From Bacteroides sp. (GTDB lineage Bacteria > Bacteroidota > Bacteroidia > Bacteroidales > Bacteroidaceae), in the NCBI GenBank assembly GCA_022648295.1, contig JALCME010000013.1:62001-126000 (forward strand): a DNA stretch of 64,000 bases, written 5' to 3'. This document shows positions 19,379-28,343 of the stretch, piece by piece. Position 1 is the first letter of the stretch. Every line of letters starts with the position of its first letter. Below the pieces are notes generated by a model. That model worked only from the letters and a program-made list of their open reading frames with translations, searched no databases and was not told where the DNA came from. The position numbers and the translations under genes are program-made.

Positions 19379-20531
19379 TTATACTACAAAAAAAGTATTT
19401 GTTGCGGCATGTATCGGAATGTGTTTTTTTGGCATATCAATGATTACATTAGGTTCCGTCCTACCCATGCTTACGTTCAAGCTGGGATTAAACCATCTTG
19501 AAGCTGGCGGGTTGGTTGCCTTTCTGCCTATCGGATTATTGGCAGGCTCTTTAATATTCGGACCGATTGTGGACCGTTTTGGATACAAAACGCTCATGTT
19601 GGTCAGTTGCCTTGTCGTACTGTTCGGACTGGAAGGCATCGCTTTATTTAGGAGCATACCTCTTCTAAGGTTGTCTATATTGGGAATAGGATTGGGAGGA
19701 GGTATCTTGAACGGAGAAACAAACGCTTTGGTTTCGGACCTGTCGGATGACAGGGAAAAGGGTGCCCGACTCAGCCTACTCGGAGCATTTTATGGCATCG
19801 GAGCGTTGGGTATACCTACACTGCTCAGTATTCTTTACGGGCATTACCCTTTTGAAACCATACTGCAGGGAATCGGTATAATTATGCTGGCGGGAATCGT
19901 CTATTGCATGACGACAGCGTTCCCTCCACCGAAACAGCCCCAAGGATTTCCAGTCATGCAAGGACTGAAACTGCTGAAGGAAAAGAGTCTGGTTATTTTT
20001 AGTTTTATACTCTTCTTCCAGAGCGGTGTTGAAGGAGTATGCAACAACTGGACAGCTCTCTATCTGCAACAGGTCACGCTCATTCCTGACAGTCAAGCAT
20101 TAATGTCCCTGACCTGTATGGTAACGGGGCTTACTGTAGCACGGCTTATCTTGACGGTAGTATTCAAAAAGATAAAAATGGAAAAGGTGCTGTTTTTCAG
20201 CTTGTTTATAGTATTTGCTGGTTTCGGGATATTGACTTTTTCATCTGGATTTGTACAGGTTGCGACGGCAATGGTACTGGTCGGTGCCGGGCTGGCATCA
20301 ACTTTTCCGGTCATATTTAGTATTATCGGAAGCAGTTATGCTTCGCTATCGGGCACGGCCTTCAGCATTGTGCTTGTTGTCGCTCTTGTGGGACAGACGT
20401 TGTTGAACAGCCTGATGGGAATCTTGTCACAGTTATACGGAATCGGCACATATCCCTTTATGATGATGATTTCCGTCATCATCATGGCATTGTTGTTTAA
20501 ACGATCACTTAATATCAACTTTAAAAAATAG
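19371..20531 (+). CDS. MFS transporter, probable sugar permease
   Basis: 386 residues with about twelve hydrophobic segments. The loop between helices 2 and 3 has the MFS signature-like GPIVDRFGYKTLM, and a second half begins near KEKSLVIFSFILFFQSGVEG. Its start codon lies inside the end of the ROK gene and the next gene begins 5 nt after its stop, so it is the middle of an operon. It most likely brings the sugar that the ROK enzyme phosphorylates across the inner membrane. Confidence 0.9.
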   Translation: MNNYTTKKVFVAACIGMCFFGISMITLGSVLPMLTFKLGLNHLEAGGLVAFLPIGLLAGSLIFGPIVDRFGYKTLMLVSCLVVLFGLEGIALFRSIPLLRLSILGIGLGGGILNGETNALVSDLSDDREKGARLSLLGAFYGIGALGIPTLLSILYGHYPFETILQGIGIIMLAGIVYCMTTAFPPPKQPQGFPVMQGLKLLKEKSLVIFSFILFFQSGVEGVCNNWTALYLQQVTLIPDSQALMSLTCMVTGLTVARLILTVVFKKIKMEKVLFFSLFIVFAGFGILTFSSGFVQVATAMVLVGAGLASTFPVIFSIIGSSYASLSGTAFSIVLVVALVGQTLLNSLMGILSQLYGIGTYPFMMMISVIIMALLFKRSLNINFKK

Positions 20532-20536
20532 AAATT

Positions 20537-21298
20537 ATGTTAGCATTGGAATGGTTGGCAAATGCCCGTGGCATTATGCAAAAAATTGAAGACACCCAGT
20601 TGGAGAACATTAAAAAAGCTGCTACCGCAATGGCGGACAGCATTGAAAAGAACCATTGGGTACATACATTTGGATGTGGTCATGCCACAATTCCTGTTGA
20701 AGAAATGTATCCACGTATCGGCGGATTTGTAGGGTTTCATCCGATGGTGGAGCTGCCCATGACATTCTTTACAGGTATAAACGGGCAGATGGGCATTCAT
20801 CAGTTCCTCTTTCTGGAACGTGCCGAAGGTTATGGCAGAGCCATTATGAAAGCATACAACTTTGACAAAAACGACTGTATCTGGATTTTCTCACACACCG
20901 GCATAAACAATGTGAATATTGATGTGGCGTTGCGTGCCAAAGAATTGGGCATGACAGTCATTGCATATGGTTCAGCGGCAGAAGCTAAAGGGAAAGTGAC
21001 CCGCCATCCAAGTGGCAAGACACTCTTTGACATCGCGGATATTGTAGTGGATTCCTGCGTACCGGTGGTTGACGCATCCGTTGTATTGAAAAACCATCAG
21101 GATAAGGTAGGACCACTTTCCACACTCGGTTTTGTAACTCTGGTATGGATGACCATTACCACTGTAGCTGAAATATTGGCGGACAGAGGTGTTAAATTGT
21201 ATATCCATCCTTCTCATAACGTACCCGGAGACACCACTGCACAAGATCGTCTGGACGCCTGCCTGGATGAATACAAAAAACGGACATCTACGCTTTAA
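20537..21298 (+). CDS. SIS-domain sugar-phosphate protein (UPF0309-like)
   Basis: 253 residues, cytoplasmic. The core is a sugar-isomerase (SIS) fold: TFGCGHATIPVEEMYPRIGG is the first phosphosugar-binding loop, WIFSHTGINNVNIDVALRAKELGMTVIAYGS the second strand-loop, and PLSTLGFVTLVWMTITTVAE a C-terminal helix. The layout matches the UPF0309 family, some members of which may be sugar-phosphate isomerases or etherases. Five nt separate it from the MFS gene. In this operon it probably processes the phosphosugar made by the ROK kinase. The reaction is not established. Confidence 0.85.
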   Translation: MLALEWLANARGIMQKIEDTQLENIKKAATAMADSIEKNHWVHTFGCGHATIPVEEMYPRIGGFVGFHPMVELPMTFFTGINGQMGIHQFLFLERAEGYGRAIMKAYNFDKNDCIWIFSHTGINNVNIDVALRAKELGMTVIAYGSAAEAKGKVTRHPSGKTLFDIADIVVDSCVPVVDASVVLKNHQDKVGPLSTLGFVTLVWMTITTVAEILADRGVKLYIHPSHNVPGDTTAQDRLDACLDEYKKRTSTL

Positions 21299-21328
21299 TC
21301 GCAACATACCACTTGTAATAACTTCAAT

Positions 21329-22096
21329 ATGATAGCGAAACAGCAACATACGGATCTGATGACAGAAAACTATGGGAACGTAAGGTCCATAGCGTACGAA
21401 TACGCCATTCTGCCATGGGGTGCTACCGAACCTCATAATTATCATCTGCCTTACATGACGGATTGTTATCTGGCCCATGATGTGGCGGTGGAATCGGCAG
21501 GTAAGGCATGGTCGAAATACGGAGTCAGAGGAATGGTGCTTCCTCCCATCCCGTTGGGTTCGCAGAATCCGGGGCAAAGACAGCTTCCTTTCTGCATACA
21601 TGCCCGTTACGAGACACAAAGGCTTGTATTGACAGATATTGTAGAGTCCCTCCATTTTCAAGGGATGCGCAAGTTAGTGATAATGAACGGTCACGGTGGT
21701 AATAACTTCAAATCCATGATACGTGACCTCACAGTAGATTATCCCGACATGCTTATAGCAAACTGTGACTGGTTTGCTGTAGAACCTCGGAAAGACTATT
21801 TTGAGGAAGAGTTGGACGATCATGCAGGTGAACAGGAAACTTCTGTCATGCTTCATTATCATCCTGAGCTAATTGATCTTAGTATGGCTGGCGGTGGAGA
21901 AAGCCATCCATTCAATCTTTCTTCATTGAATAAGAAGGTGGGATGGGTACCTCGAGACTGGTCAAAGTCTTCTGTAGACACAGGTGTGGGGAATCCCCGC
22001 AAAAGTACTGCGGAAAAAGGAGATAGGTACATCAGCGTGGTGACGGACAAGATAGCCTTGTTATTATATGAACTAGTCTGTAAAGATCTCTATTAA
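21329..22096 (+). CDS. Creatininase-fold amidohydrolase
   Basis: 255 residues. ATEPHNYHLPYMTDC supplies metal ligands Glu34, His36 and Asp45; these numbers match those I recall for Pseudomonas creatininase. The NGHGGN loop holds His122, and DDHAGEQETSVM holds a further His/Glu pair. In true creatininase the loop reads NGHYEN with a Glu ligand. Here that Glu is absent, as in other branches of the family (MftE and the FAPy deformylase type), so creatinine is unlikely to be the substrate. Hydrolysis of an amide on a sugar derivative is a reasonable guess given the kinase/SIS/MFS neighbours. It lies 30 nt after the SIS gene. Confidence 0.85.
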   Translation: MIAKQQHTDLMTENYGNVRSIAYEYAILPWGATEPHNYHLPYMTDCYLAHDVAVESAGKAWSKYGVRGMVLPPIPLGSQNPGQRQLPFCIHARYETQRLVLTDIVESLHFQGMRKLVIMNGHGGNNFKSMIRDLTVDYPDMLIANCDWFAVEPRKDYFEEELDDHAGEQETSVMLHYHPELIDLSMAGGGESHPFNLSSLNKKVGWVPRDWSKSSVDTGVGNPRKSTAEKGDRYISVVTDKIALLLYELVCKDLY

Positions 22097-22244
22097 AATT
22101 AATTGGAAATACGATAATGCCTATGGAAAAACTGACGTAACGGAAAAATGAGCTGGATTCCAACTGCATTTGGGAAATAGAGTTATATAAATGGGGACAA
22201 TTGCAAACAGTCCCGAACACTTTAATCTAAATTATTTTTTAGGT

Positions 22245-25200
22245 ATGAAAAAAAATAAAACATTTTTTTTAGTCAGTATGCTGATTCTGACTGTTTCCTT
22301 CAGTGGAAGAGCGGCAATTGCAAATCCTACCGTTGGAGGGAGCAGTATCATGGAAACAGCTCAGCAAAATATCACCGCCAAGGGTACTGTTACAGATGCT
22401 TTGGGTGAACCGGTTATTGGAGCCAGTGTACTTGAAAAAGGTACTTCGAACGGTGTAGTGACCGATCTGAATGGAAAATTCACACTTTCGGTGAAAAATG
22501 GGGCTATTTTAGTCATCTCTTTCATTGGCTATAAAAGCCAGGAAATGAAAGCAACATCCAATTTGAAAATCACTCTGACGGAAGACAGTGAACTGCTGGA
22601 AGAAGTGGTAGTCGTCGGCTATGGTGTACAAAAGAAGAAATTAGTTACAGGAGCTACCGTACAGGTGAAAGGTGAAGATATTGTCAAACTGAACACACCT
22701 AATGTGCTCGGTGCACTCCAAAGCCAGGCGCCCGGTGTTGAAATCACTCAAGTCAGCGGTTTCGTGGGCGACGGATATAAAGTGAATATCCGCGGCCTTG
22801 GTACCAACGGCAACTCCTCACCCCTTTATGTCGTGGATGGTGTGGTAGGTGGAAGCATAGACGGATTGAGCCCCAATGACATCGCTTCCATGGACGTGTT
22901 GAAAGATGCGGCCTCAGCGGCCATTTATGGTGCGCGTGCAGCGAACGGGGTCATTCTTGTGACTACCAAGAAGGGTAAGGCTGGCGTGTCCGAAATCACT
23001 TACGACGGATACTACGGCATCCAGAATCTTTACAAGATTCCCACTGTGTTGACTGCACAGGAATACATGTACATTCAGGATGAGAGCCGTGTCATTAATG
23101 GATTTGCACCCAACAACTGGGCGTCTTTCCTCCCGGATCGCGATCTGAATGCTATCAATGAGGGAACCTGGAAGGGTACTAACTGGTTGAAGGAAATCCT
23201 GAACAAGAACGCTGTCACCCAAAGCCATTCGCTGAACTTCACTACCGGTACAGACCGTTCCACTACTTCCATCGGCGTGACGTACATGAGTCAGGAAGCT
23301 ACGATGGGCGTACCGAGTGCGATACCCCACATGGACAGGATAAACGCGCGCATTAATACGGAACAAAGCTTTTTCAAGAAAGGCAACTTTGACATCCTGA
23401 AAATCGGTGAAACCATGAAATATAAGTTCCAGACAATGGATGGAACCGTGCCACGTGACGATATTTACTGGAACACCATCCACAATATGCTGGTGATGAG
23501 TCCGCTGATGCACCCTTACAAGACAAACGGCAGCTATTATCTCTATGCAGACCAAGAAACCGACGGGTATTCATGGGACGTTTCCAATAACGCCAACAAG
23601 AATCCAATTGCCAACATGGACTATAATGGCAACCAAAACCAGAGCAAGAGCCACTACCTGCAATCCAGCGTCTATGCGGAGATACAGCCCATTAAGAAAC
23701 TACGTATCCGTTCGCAGTTCGGCTATATGATGTCGGCATCCACCTACCGTTCTTATGTTCCGGCCTATGAACACCTCACCTCCACACTCTATGCCGAAAA
23801 AGACCGGGTGAGCCAATCGTCAAGTATGAGTTACCGATGGACATTGGACAATACCGTAAATTATATTTTTGATATCGGAAAGCACAACTTTGACGTCATG
23901 GTCGGACAGAGCCTTGAGAAATCAGGCTATGGTTTGTCCATGAGTGCGGCAAGTGCAGGTTCTTCCTACACCGACTTTGAACACGCCTACTTGAGCAATA
24001 CACAGAAAGATGGTATTCAAAGTTTGTCCGGAACTCCCGACACCCAAAATGCTAATTCTTCGTTCTTCGGCCGTGTGAACTACAATTATGATGAGAAATA
24101 TATGGCATCGGTCATTCTTCGCGCAGACGGTTCATCCATATTCCCACGCGGTAATCGCTGGGGTTATTTTCCCTCGTTTTCCGCGGGCTGGGTCATCAGC
24201 CAGGAAGAATTCTGGAACGTAAGGACTATCAACTTTCTAAAATTGCGCGTATCATACGGACAGAACGGTAACAATCGTATATCCGCTAATCAACATCTGG
24301 CATTGATTACTACCGACGGTGGTACCAGCCGTTATGGCAATTATCCGTTCGGAAACAATATGGCTGGTGCAGAAGTGGGTGCTTATCCCATGCGACTGAC
24401 CAACCCGGACATCAAATGGGAAACACAGACTATGATCGACGTGGGTATTGACGCACGATTGCTGCAAGATCGACTGAGTGTGGAGATGGATGCCTATCAG
24501 CGTTCCACAGTGGACTGGCTGACTACTCCTGCCATTCCCTCATATTGGGGCTCGGGAGCCGCCTACGTAAACGGCGGTAATGTGAAGAACACAGGTTTTG
24601 AGGCCATTCTGCGCTGGAACGACAATATCAACAAGGACTTGTCATATAACGTGAGTTGGAATATCAGTATCAATAAGAACGAAGTGACCAAGCTTTCCAC
24701 TTCCGACGGCGTGATGCATGGAAGCAGCGGTGTACTGTGGGGTACTGCTGACGAGTGCTACCGCATGGAAGTAGGTGAGCCAATGGGATTCTTCTATGGT
24801 TACAAGACTGCTGGCGTATTCCAGAATCAGGAGCAGATAGACAATTATCAGGGTGCCAAGTTGGGTACTCCGCAGCCGGGTGATTTGATTTGGGTAGATG
24901 ACGACGGCGATGGAAAAATCACTGCTGCCGACCGTACCAAGATCGGCAATCCACATCCCGATGTTACAACAGGTTTTTCATTCAGTATCAATTATAAAGG
25001 TATCGATCTGTCGGTGAATACCTATGGTGCATTCGGCCAGCAAATCATGAAGAGCTATCGCGACTATGCTTCTTCACCGCTGAACAACTTCACCACCGAC
25101 GTATTTAAACGTTGGCACGGCGAAGGCACGAGTAACAAGTTTCCGCGCCTCTCCAACTCCACCCACACCAACTACTCGTATGTATCGGATTTGTATGTAG

Positions 25201-25448
25201 AGAACGGAGACTATTTGAAAATCAAAAACGTCACGCTGGGTTACAATCTGAAATACCTGTTTCCGAAGCTTCCGGTGAAGCAGGCTAAAATCTATGTTAC
25301 CGCGCAGAACCTCTTCACCATCACCGGTTACAGCGGCATGGATCCTGAAATCGGTTACAGTGCAGGCGACTCTTGGACGAAAGGTATTGATCTCGGTTTC
25401 TACCCAAGCGCACGCACTTACATGATGGGTGTCAATATTAACTTCTAA
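22245..25448 (+). CDS. SusC-like TonB-dependent transporter of the GH18 locus
   Basis: About 1067 residues. The ATG at 22245 is chosen because it begins a standard signal peptide (MKKNKTFFLVSMLILTVSFS); the in-frame ATG at 22191 adds a polar stretch before it. A CNA-like domain (GEPVIGASVLEKGTSNG, VISFIGYKSQEMK) is followed by the TonB box EEVVVVGYGVQKK, the plug (VNIRGLGTNGNSSPLYVVDG, LKDAASAAIYGARAANGVI) and a barrel ending GVNINF with the terminal Phe. Four genes (SusC, SusD, lipoprotein, GH18) follow closely. By eye this block has higher GC content than the flanking PULs. Confidence 0.95.
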   Translation: MKKNKTFFLVSMLILTVSFSGRAAIANPTVGGSSIMETAQQNITAKGTVTDALGEPVIGASVLEKGTSNGVVTDLNGKFTLSVKNGAILVISFIGYKSQEMKATSNLKITLTEDSELLEEVVVVGYGVQKKKLVTGATVQVKGEDIVKLNTPNVLGALQSQAPGVEITQVSGFVGDGYKVNIRGLGTNGNSSPLYVVDGVVGGSIDGLSPNDIASMDVLKDAASAAIYGARAANGVILVTTKKGKAGVSEITYDGYYGIQNLYKIPTVLTAQEYMYIQDESRVINGFAPNNWASFLPDRDLNAINEGTWKGTNWLKEILNKNAVTQSHSLNFTTGTDRSTTSIGVTYMSQEATMGVPSAIPHMDRINARINTEQSFFKKGNFDILKIGETMKYKFQTMDGTVPRDDIYWNTIHNMLVMSPLMHPYKTNGSYYLYADQETDGYSWDVSNNANKNPIANMDYNGNQNQSKSHYLQSSVYAEIQPIKKLRIRSQFGYMMSASTYRSYVPAYEHLTSTLYAEKDRVSQSSSMSYRWTLDNTVNYIFDIGKHNFDVMVGQSLEKSGYGLSMSAASAGSSYTDFEHAYLSNTQKDGIQSLSGTPDTQNANSSFFGRVNYNYDEKYMASVILRADGSSIFPRGNRWGYFPSFSAGWVISQEEFWNVRTINFLKLRVSYGQNGNNRISANQHLALITTDGGTSRYGNYPFGNNMAGAEVGAYPMRLTNPDIKWETQTMIDVGIDARLLQDRLSVEMDAYQRSTVDWLTTPAIPSYWGSGAAYVNGGNVKNTGFEAILRWNDNINKDLSYNVSWNISINKNEVTKLSTSDGVMHGSSGVLWGTADECYRMEVGEPMGFFYGYKTAGVFQNQEQIDNYQGAKLGTPQPGDLIWVDDDGDGKITAADRTKIGNPHPDVTTGFSFSINYKGIDLSVNTYGAFGQQIMKSYRDYASSPLNNFTTDVFKRWHGEGTSNKFPRLSNSTHTNYSYVSDLYVENGDYLKIKNVTLGYNLKYLFPKLPVKQAKIYVTAQNLFTITGYSGMDPEIGYSAGDSWTKGIDLGFYPSARTYMMGVNINF

Positions 25449-25451
25449 CAC

Positions 25452-27281
25452 ATGGATACAATGAAAAAAATAGAATTTTTATTCCTGGCTACGCTCTTTG
25501 CAGCTACTGCCTGCGATGATTTCTTGGACACCGATGTGCTGACGAGTAAATCGAGTGAAAATTATCCCTCTACCTTAGAGGAAGCTGACCAGATGCTGAC
25601 TGGCATCTATTCACAACTACTGTTTCAGGATCCGGAAGTATCGTCACAATACTTCATGGCCACACTGGCTGGCGATGAATGTTTGGGCGGGAGCATCATT
25701 GGCAGCAACTGTATGGCTGCTAACCTGATGAAATACACTGACCTGAATAAGTTCAACGGATATGGCGAAAGTGGGAACTGGGTGCCGGGCGTATGGCAGC
25801 GCAACTATAAGATTATATATCGTGCCAACGTGGCATTGCAGGCTTATGAGAATTTTACCGGCTGGACAAGCGCTACGGAAAAGAACCGTCATCTCGGTGA
25901 AACCTACTTTCTGCGTGCATACGCTTTCAATGAACTGGTACAGATGTTCGGTCCCGTACCCCTGCGTACAAGTACTGACATGAACTACATACCCCGTGCT
26001 TCTGTAGAAGAGGTTTACGGATTGATTGCTTCCGATCTGAAAAATGCTATTGAACTGCTGCCTGCGCAAAACTATGTGGGTGCATCTAACAGCATGGCAG
26101 GACATGCCACCAAGTATGCCGCCGAAGCTATGATGGCACGTGTGTTTCTTTTCTATACGGGTCGCTATGCCCAGACAGAACTACCAGGCAGTATCTCCAA
26201 ACAGCAAGTCATCAGTTGGATTGACGACTGTGTGAACAATTCGGGGAACCGTCTGGTATCTGACCAACGTAATATCTGGTCGTACACTAATGCCGTAACC
26301 GAGAAGAACGAGAAGGGTTACCGCTACAATTATGCTGTGAACAACGGTCTGCAATGGGAAGGGCTGAACTGCGATGAAACTCTCTTTGCCAACAAGCACA
26401 ACTTGCAGAGTGACTGGACTTATACTTGGTGGTGTAATACCGTGGCACAGTTCTTTTCACCGAGCGGTGACGATATTGATAAAGAGCAGAGTTATCCTTT
26501 CGGACAAGGCTGGGGTGCAGGTCCCGTATCTCCTGCTTTTGTGAACGAATGGAAGGAATGGTCAGACAATCAGAATTATATCAATGCGGATCAAACAGAA
26601 GACCCGCGCCTCACAGGTTCGGTATGGTCTGTTAGGGCAATGGATCCCAACAACAAAGGCAATGTGCTGATAGATGCAAAGCTGACCCCCGACGAACCGG
26701 ATTATACCGTATCGAAACGTTACTGCGAACAAACGGGCTATTACGAGAAAAAGTACATCAACGTGCTGGCCTACGACGGATCTTTCCGTTCGTTCGGACT
26801 GGTGATGTATCCCGATATTGCCAGCAGTGTGGCCTCACAGTCACAGTCGTTGAGCAATATCGCTGACTTCATCACTATTCGTTTTGCCGACGTACTGCTA
26901 ATGCAGAGTGAACTGAAAGAAGATGCTGAGGGGCTGAACAAGGTACGTGCCCGTTCAGGACTAGCTCCAGTAGCTTATTCCCTGAAGGCTATTCAGGATG
27001 AACGACGTTATGAGCTTGCCTTTGAAGGCATCCGCTGGTACGATTTACTGCGCTGGTCGGGACCGTCGCTAGACTTCGCAGGTCAGGCCCTGAACAAGCA
27101 GAAGGGCTTCCAGATTATTAACGAAGCTGTGGTGAAGCAGATGCCAGACTTTGACTATGCCGTCCGCCTGAAAGAGACACAAGGCTATTGGTATATCCCG
27201 CAAAACGAGATAGATCTCAGCAACGGTTTGATAGAGCAAAATCCAGGATGGGGTGCTGAAGGTTTGTATACAGGAAAATAA
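25452..27281 (+). CDS. SusD/RagB-like lipoprotein of the GH18 locus
   Basis: 609 residues from 25452. An internal ATG at 25461 (MKKIEFLFLATLFAATAC) gives a more typical lipoprotein signal and may be the true start; the lipid-bearing Cys is residue 21 or 18 respectively. SusD marks include GETYFLRAYAFNELVQMFGPVPL, ITIRFADVLLMQSELKEDAEG and IQDERRYELAFEGIRWYDLLRW. It starts 3 nt after the SusC stop, so the two are translated as a pair, and it presents the glycan to SusC. Confidence 0.95.
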   Translation: MDTMKKIEFLFLATLFAATACDDFLDTDVLTSKSSENYPSTLEEADQMLTGIYSQLLFQDPEVSSQYFMATLAGDECLGGSIIGSNCMAANLMKYTDLNKFNGYGESGNWVPGVWQRNYKIIYRANVALQAYENFTGWTSATEKNRHLGETYFLRAYAFNELVQMFGPVPLRTSTDMNYIPRASVEEVYGLIASDLKNAIELLPAQNYVGASNSMAGHATKYAAEAMMARVFLFYTGRYAQTELPGSISKQQVISWIDDCVNNSGNRLVSDQRNIWSYTNAVTEKNEKGYRYNYAVNNGLQWEGLNCDETLFANKHNLQSDWTYTWWCNTVAQFFSPSGDDIDKEQSYPFGQGWGAGPVSPAFVNEWKEWSDNQNYINADQTEDPRLTGSVWSVRAMDPNNKGNVLIDAKLTPDEPDYTVSKRYCEQTGYYEKKYINVLAYDGSFRSFGLVMYPDIASSVASQSQSLSNIADFITIRFADVLLMQSELKEDAEGLNKVRARSGLAPVAYSLKAIQDERRYELAFEGIRWYDLLRWSGPSLDFAGQALNKQKGFQIINEAVVKQMPDFDYAVRLKETQGYWYIPQNEIDLSNGLIEQNPGWGAEGLYTGK

Positions 27282-27305
27282 TAAAAGGACTAATAACAGA
27301 AATTT

Positions 27306-28184
27306 ATGAAACAAAAATATTATATCTTGCTGGTGGTGGTTTCATTCCTTGCTACTTCCTGCGACCCGATAGAAGACCTGTCGCTACGGGAAAAATTTGA
27401 AAAGACGGGGAGTCCTATTACGCAGGCAGAATTGGATGCCGCGATTTCCATTACACAGCCCATTGACGGACAGGATTATAAAGTGGTGATACAAAACAGC
27501 CGTACGGATGTGCCGGGTGCATGGCATGTACAAACCTCAGTCGGGGAAAAAATCATCGGTACTGATCGTGACACGATTGTGTATGACAAGAACAAAAAGT
27601 ATGAGATTTACTATACCGGGCTTTCGGAAAAGCAGACGGTGACTTCTTCTGTATTTACTGTGTCAGTCAGCGATCTGCCGGTTGACGAATACGAAACCTT
27701 TATCTGTGGTGCCGTACAAGGAAATGCTGCCGGAGCCAAGAAAACCTGGACTTTCCAAAGGGCAGAGAAAGCGGTATGCTACAACGGTATGCTGGCTCAG
27801 TGGCAATACTCCAAACCTTTTACGCCGGGAACAGGCCAGTGGGGAAGTGTTGATCTCACGGATATACAAGACCAAACGATGACGTTCGAGTTCAACGACT
27901 CGAAACTGACCACGTATGATAAGGACGGTAACGTGATGGGTACAGGTCAGTGGGCGAGTAACCACAATGGCACAAACAATAATCAGGTGGCCGGCGAATT
28001 ATACACCACCACAGCCATCATTGGGAGCTCCTTAGCGTGGCAGTCCTTCACCAAGGACAAGCCATACTGGATATTGCGTATCAGCAATGATGAGATGGTG
28101 CTCATCCGACCAAGTTTGTACATCATCCCTGAAGAACCGTGGGATTATGACGCTTCATATTACTTTTTGAAACCAAAAGAATAA
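27306..28184 (+). CDS. Surface lipoprotein in SusE/F position
   Basis: 292 residues, with a lipoprotein signal to Cys19 (FLATSCDPIED; Asp residues follow, in line with surface export). Residues ~45-130 look like a beta-sandwich (PKD/Ig-like). The second half, from WTFQRAEKAVCYNGMLAQWQYSK to DPS-type endings (PYWILRISNDEMVLIRP), resembles a lipocalin-like or lectin-like beta domain seen in Bacteroides surface proteins. I do not recognise a named family. Placed between SusD and GH18, it is probably a surface glycan-binding protein for the same substrate. Function beyond that is unknown. Confidence 0.75.
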   Translation: MKQKYYILLVVVSFLATSCDPIEDLSLREKFEKTGSPITQAELDAAISITQPIDGQDYKVVIQNSRTDVPGAWHVQTSVGEKIIGTDRDTIVYDKNKKYEIYYTGLSEKQTVTSSVFTVSVSDLPVDEYETFICGAVQGNAAGAKKTWTFQRAEKAVCYNGMLAQWQYSKPFTPGTGQWGSVDLTDIQDQTMTFEFNDSKLTTYDKDGNVMGTGQWASNHNGTNNNQVAGELYTTTAIIGSSLAWQSFTKDKPYWILRISNDEMVLIRPSLYIIPEEPWDYDASYYFLKPKE

Positions 28185-28199
28185 AAGGTAGAAGTATTC

Positions 28200-28343
28200 C
28201 GACTCTCCTCCTCCTTGTGAGGAAGGAGGGTCAGTTACTCTGACTATCATTCCAAGATACATTTCAGATTCCCTGTTTTACAATCACTCTAAAAGGAATG
28301 CGAAACAAATTAGAAAAAACATTAATTTAAATAGAGAACTGGT
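28200..28343 (+). terminator. Hairpin between the lipoprotein and GH18 genes
   Basis: The stretch contains a GC-rich hairpin (CCTCCTT at 28209-28215 against AAGGAGG shortly after) and then AT-rich sequence before the GH18 start. No T-run follows, so it is more likely an attenuator or mRNA-stability element than a full terminator. The gap of ~160 nt is long for this operon. Confidence 0.35.

Noticed and set aside
20972..21661. 229-codon - strand open frame
   Set aside because: It overlaps the SIS and creatininase-fold genes on the other strand, and its peptide has no family features.
21329..22096. Calling the gene a creatininase
   Set aside because: The Glu of the NGHYEN loop is replaced (NGHGGN), so only the fold and not the substrate is supported.
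22914..23555. 213-codon - strand open frame
   Set aside because: It lies fully inside the SusC gene at 22245, whose frame has clear family motifs; the - strand peptide has none.
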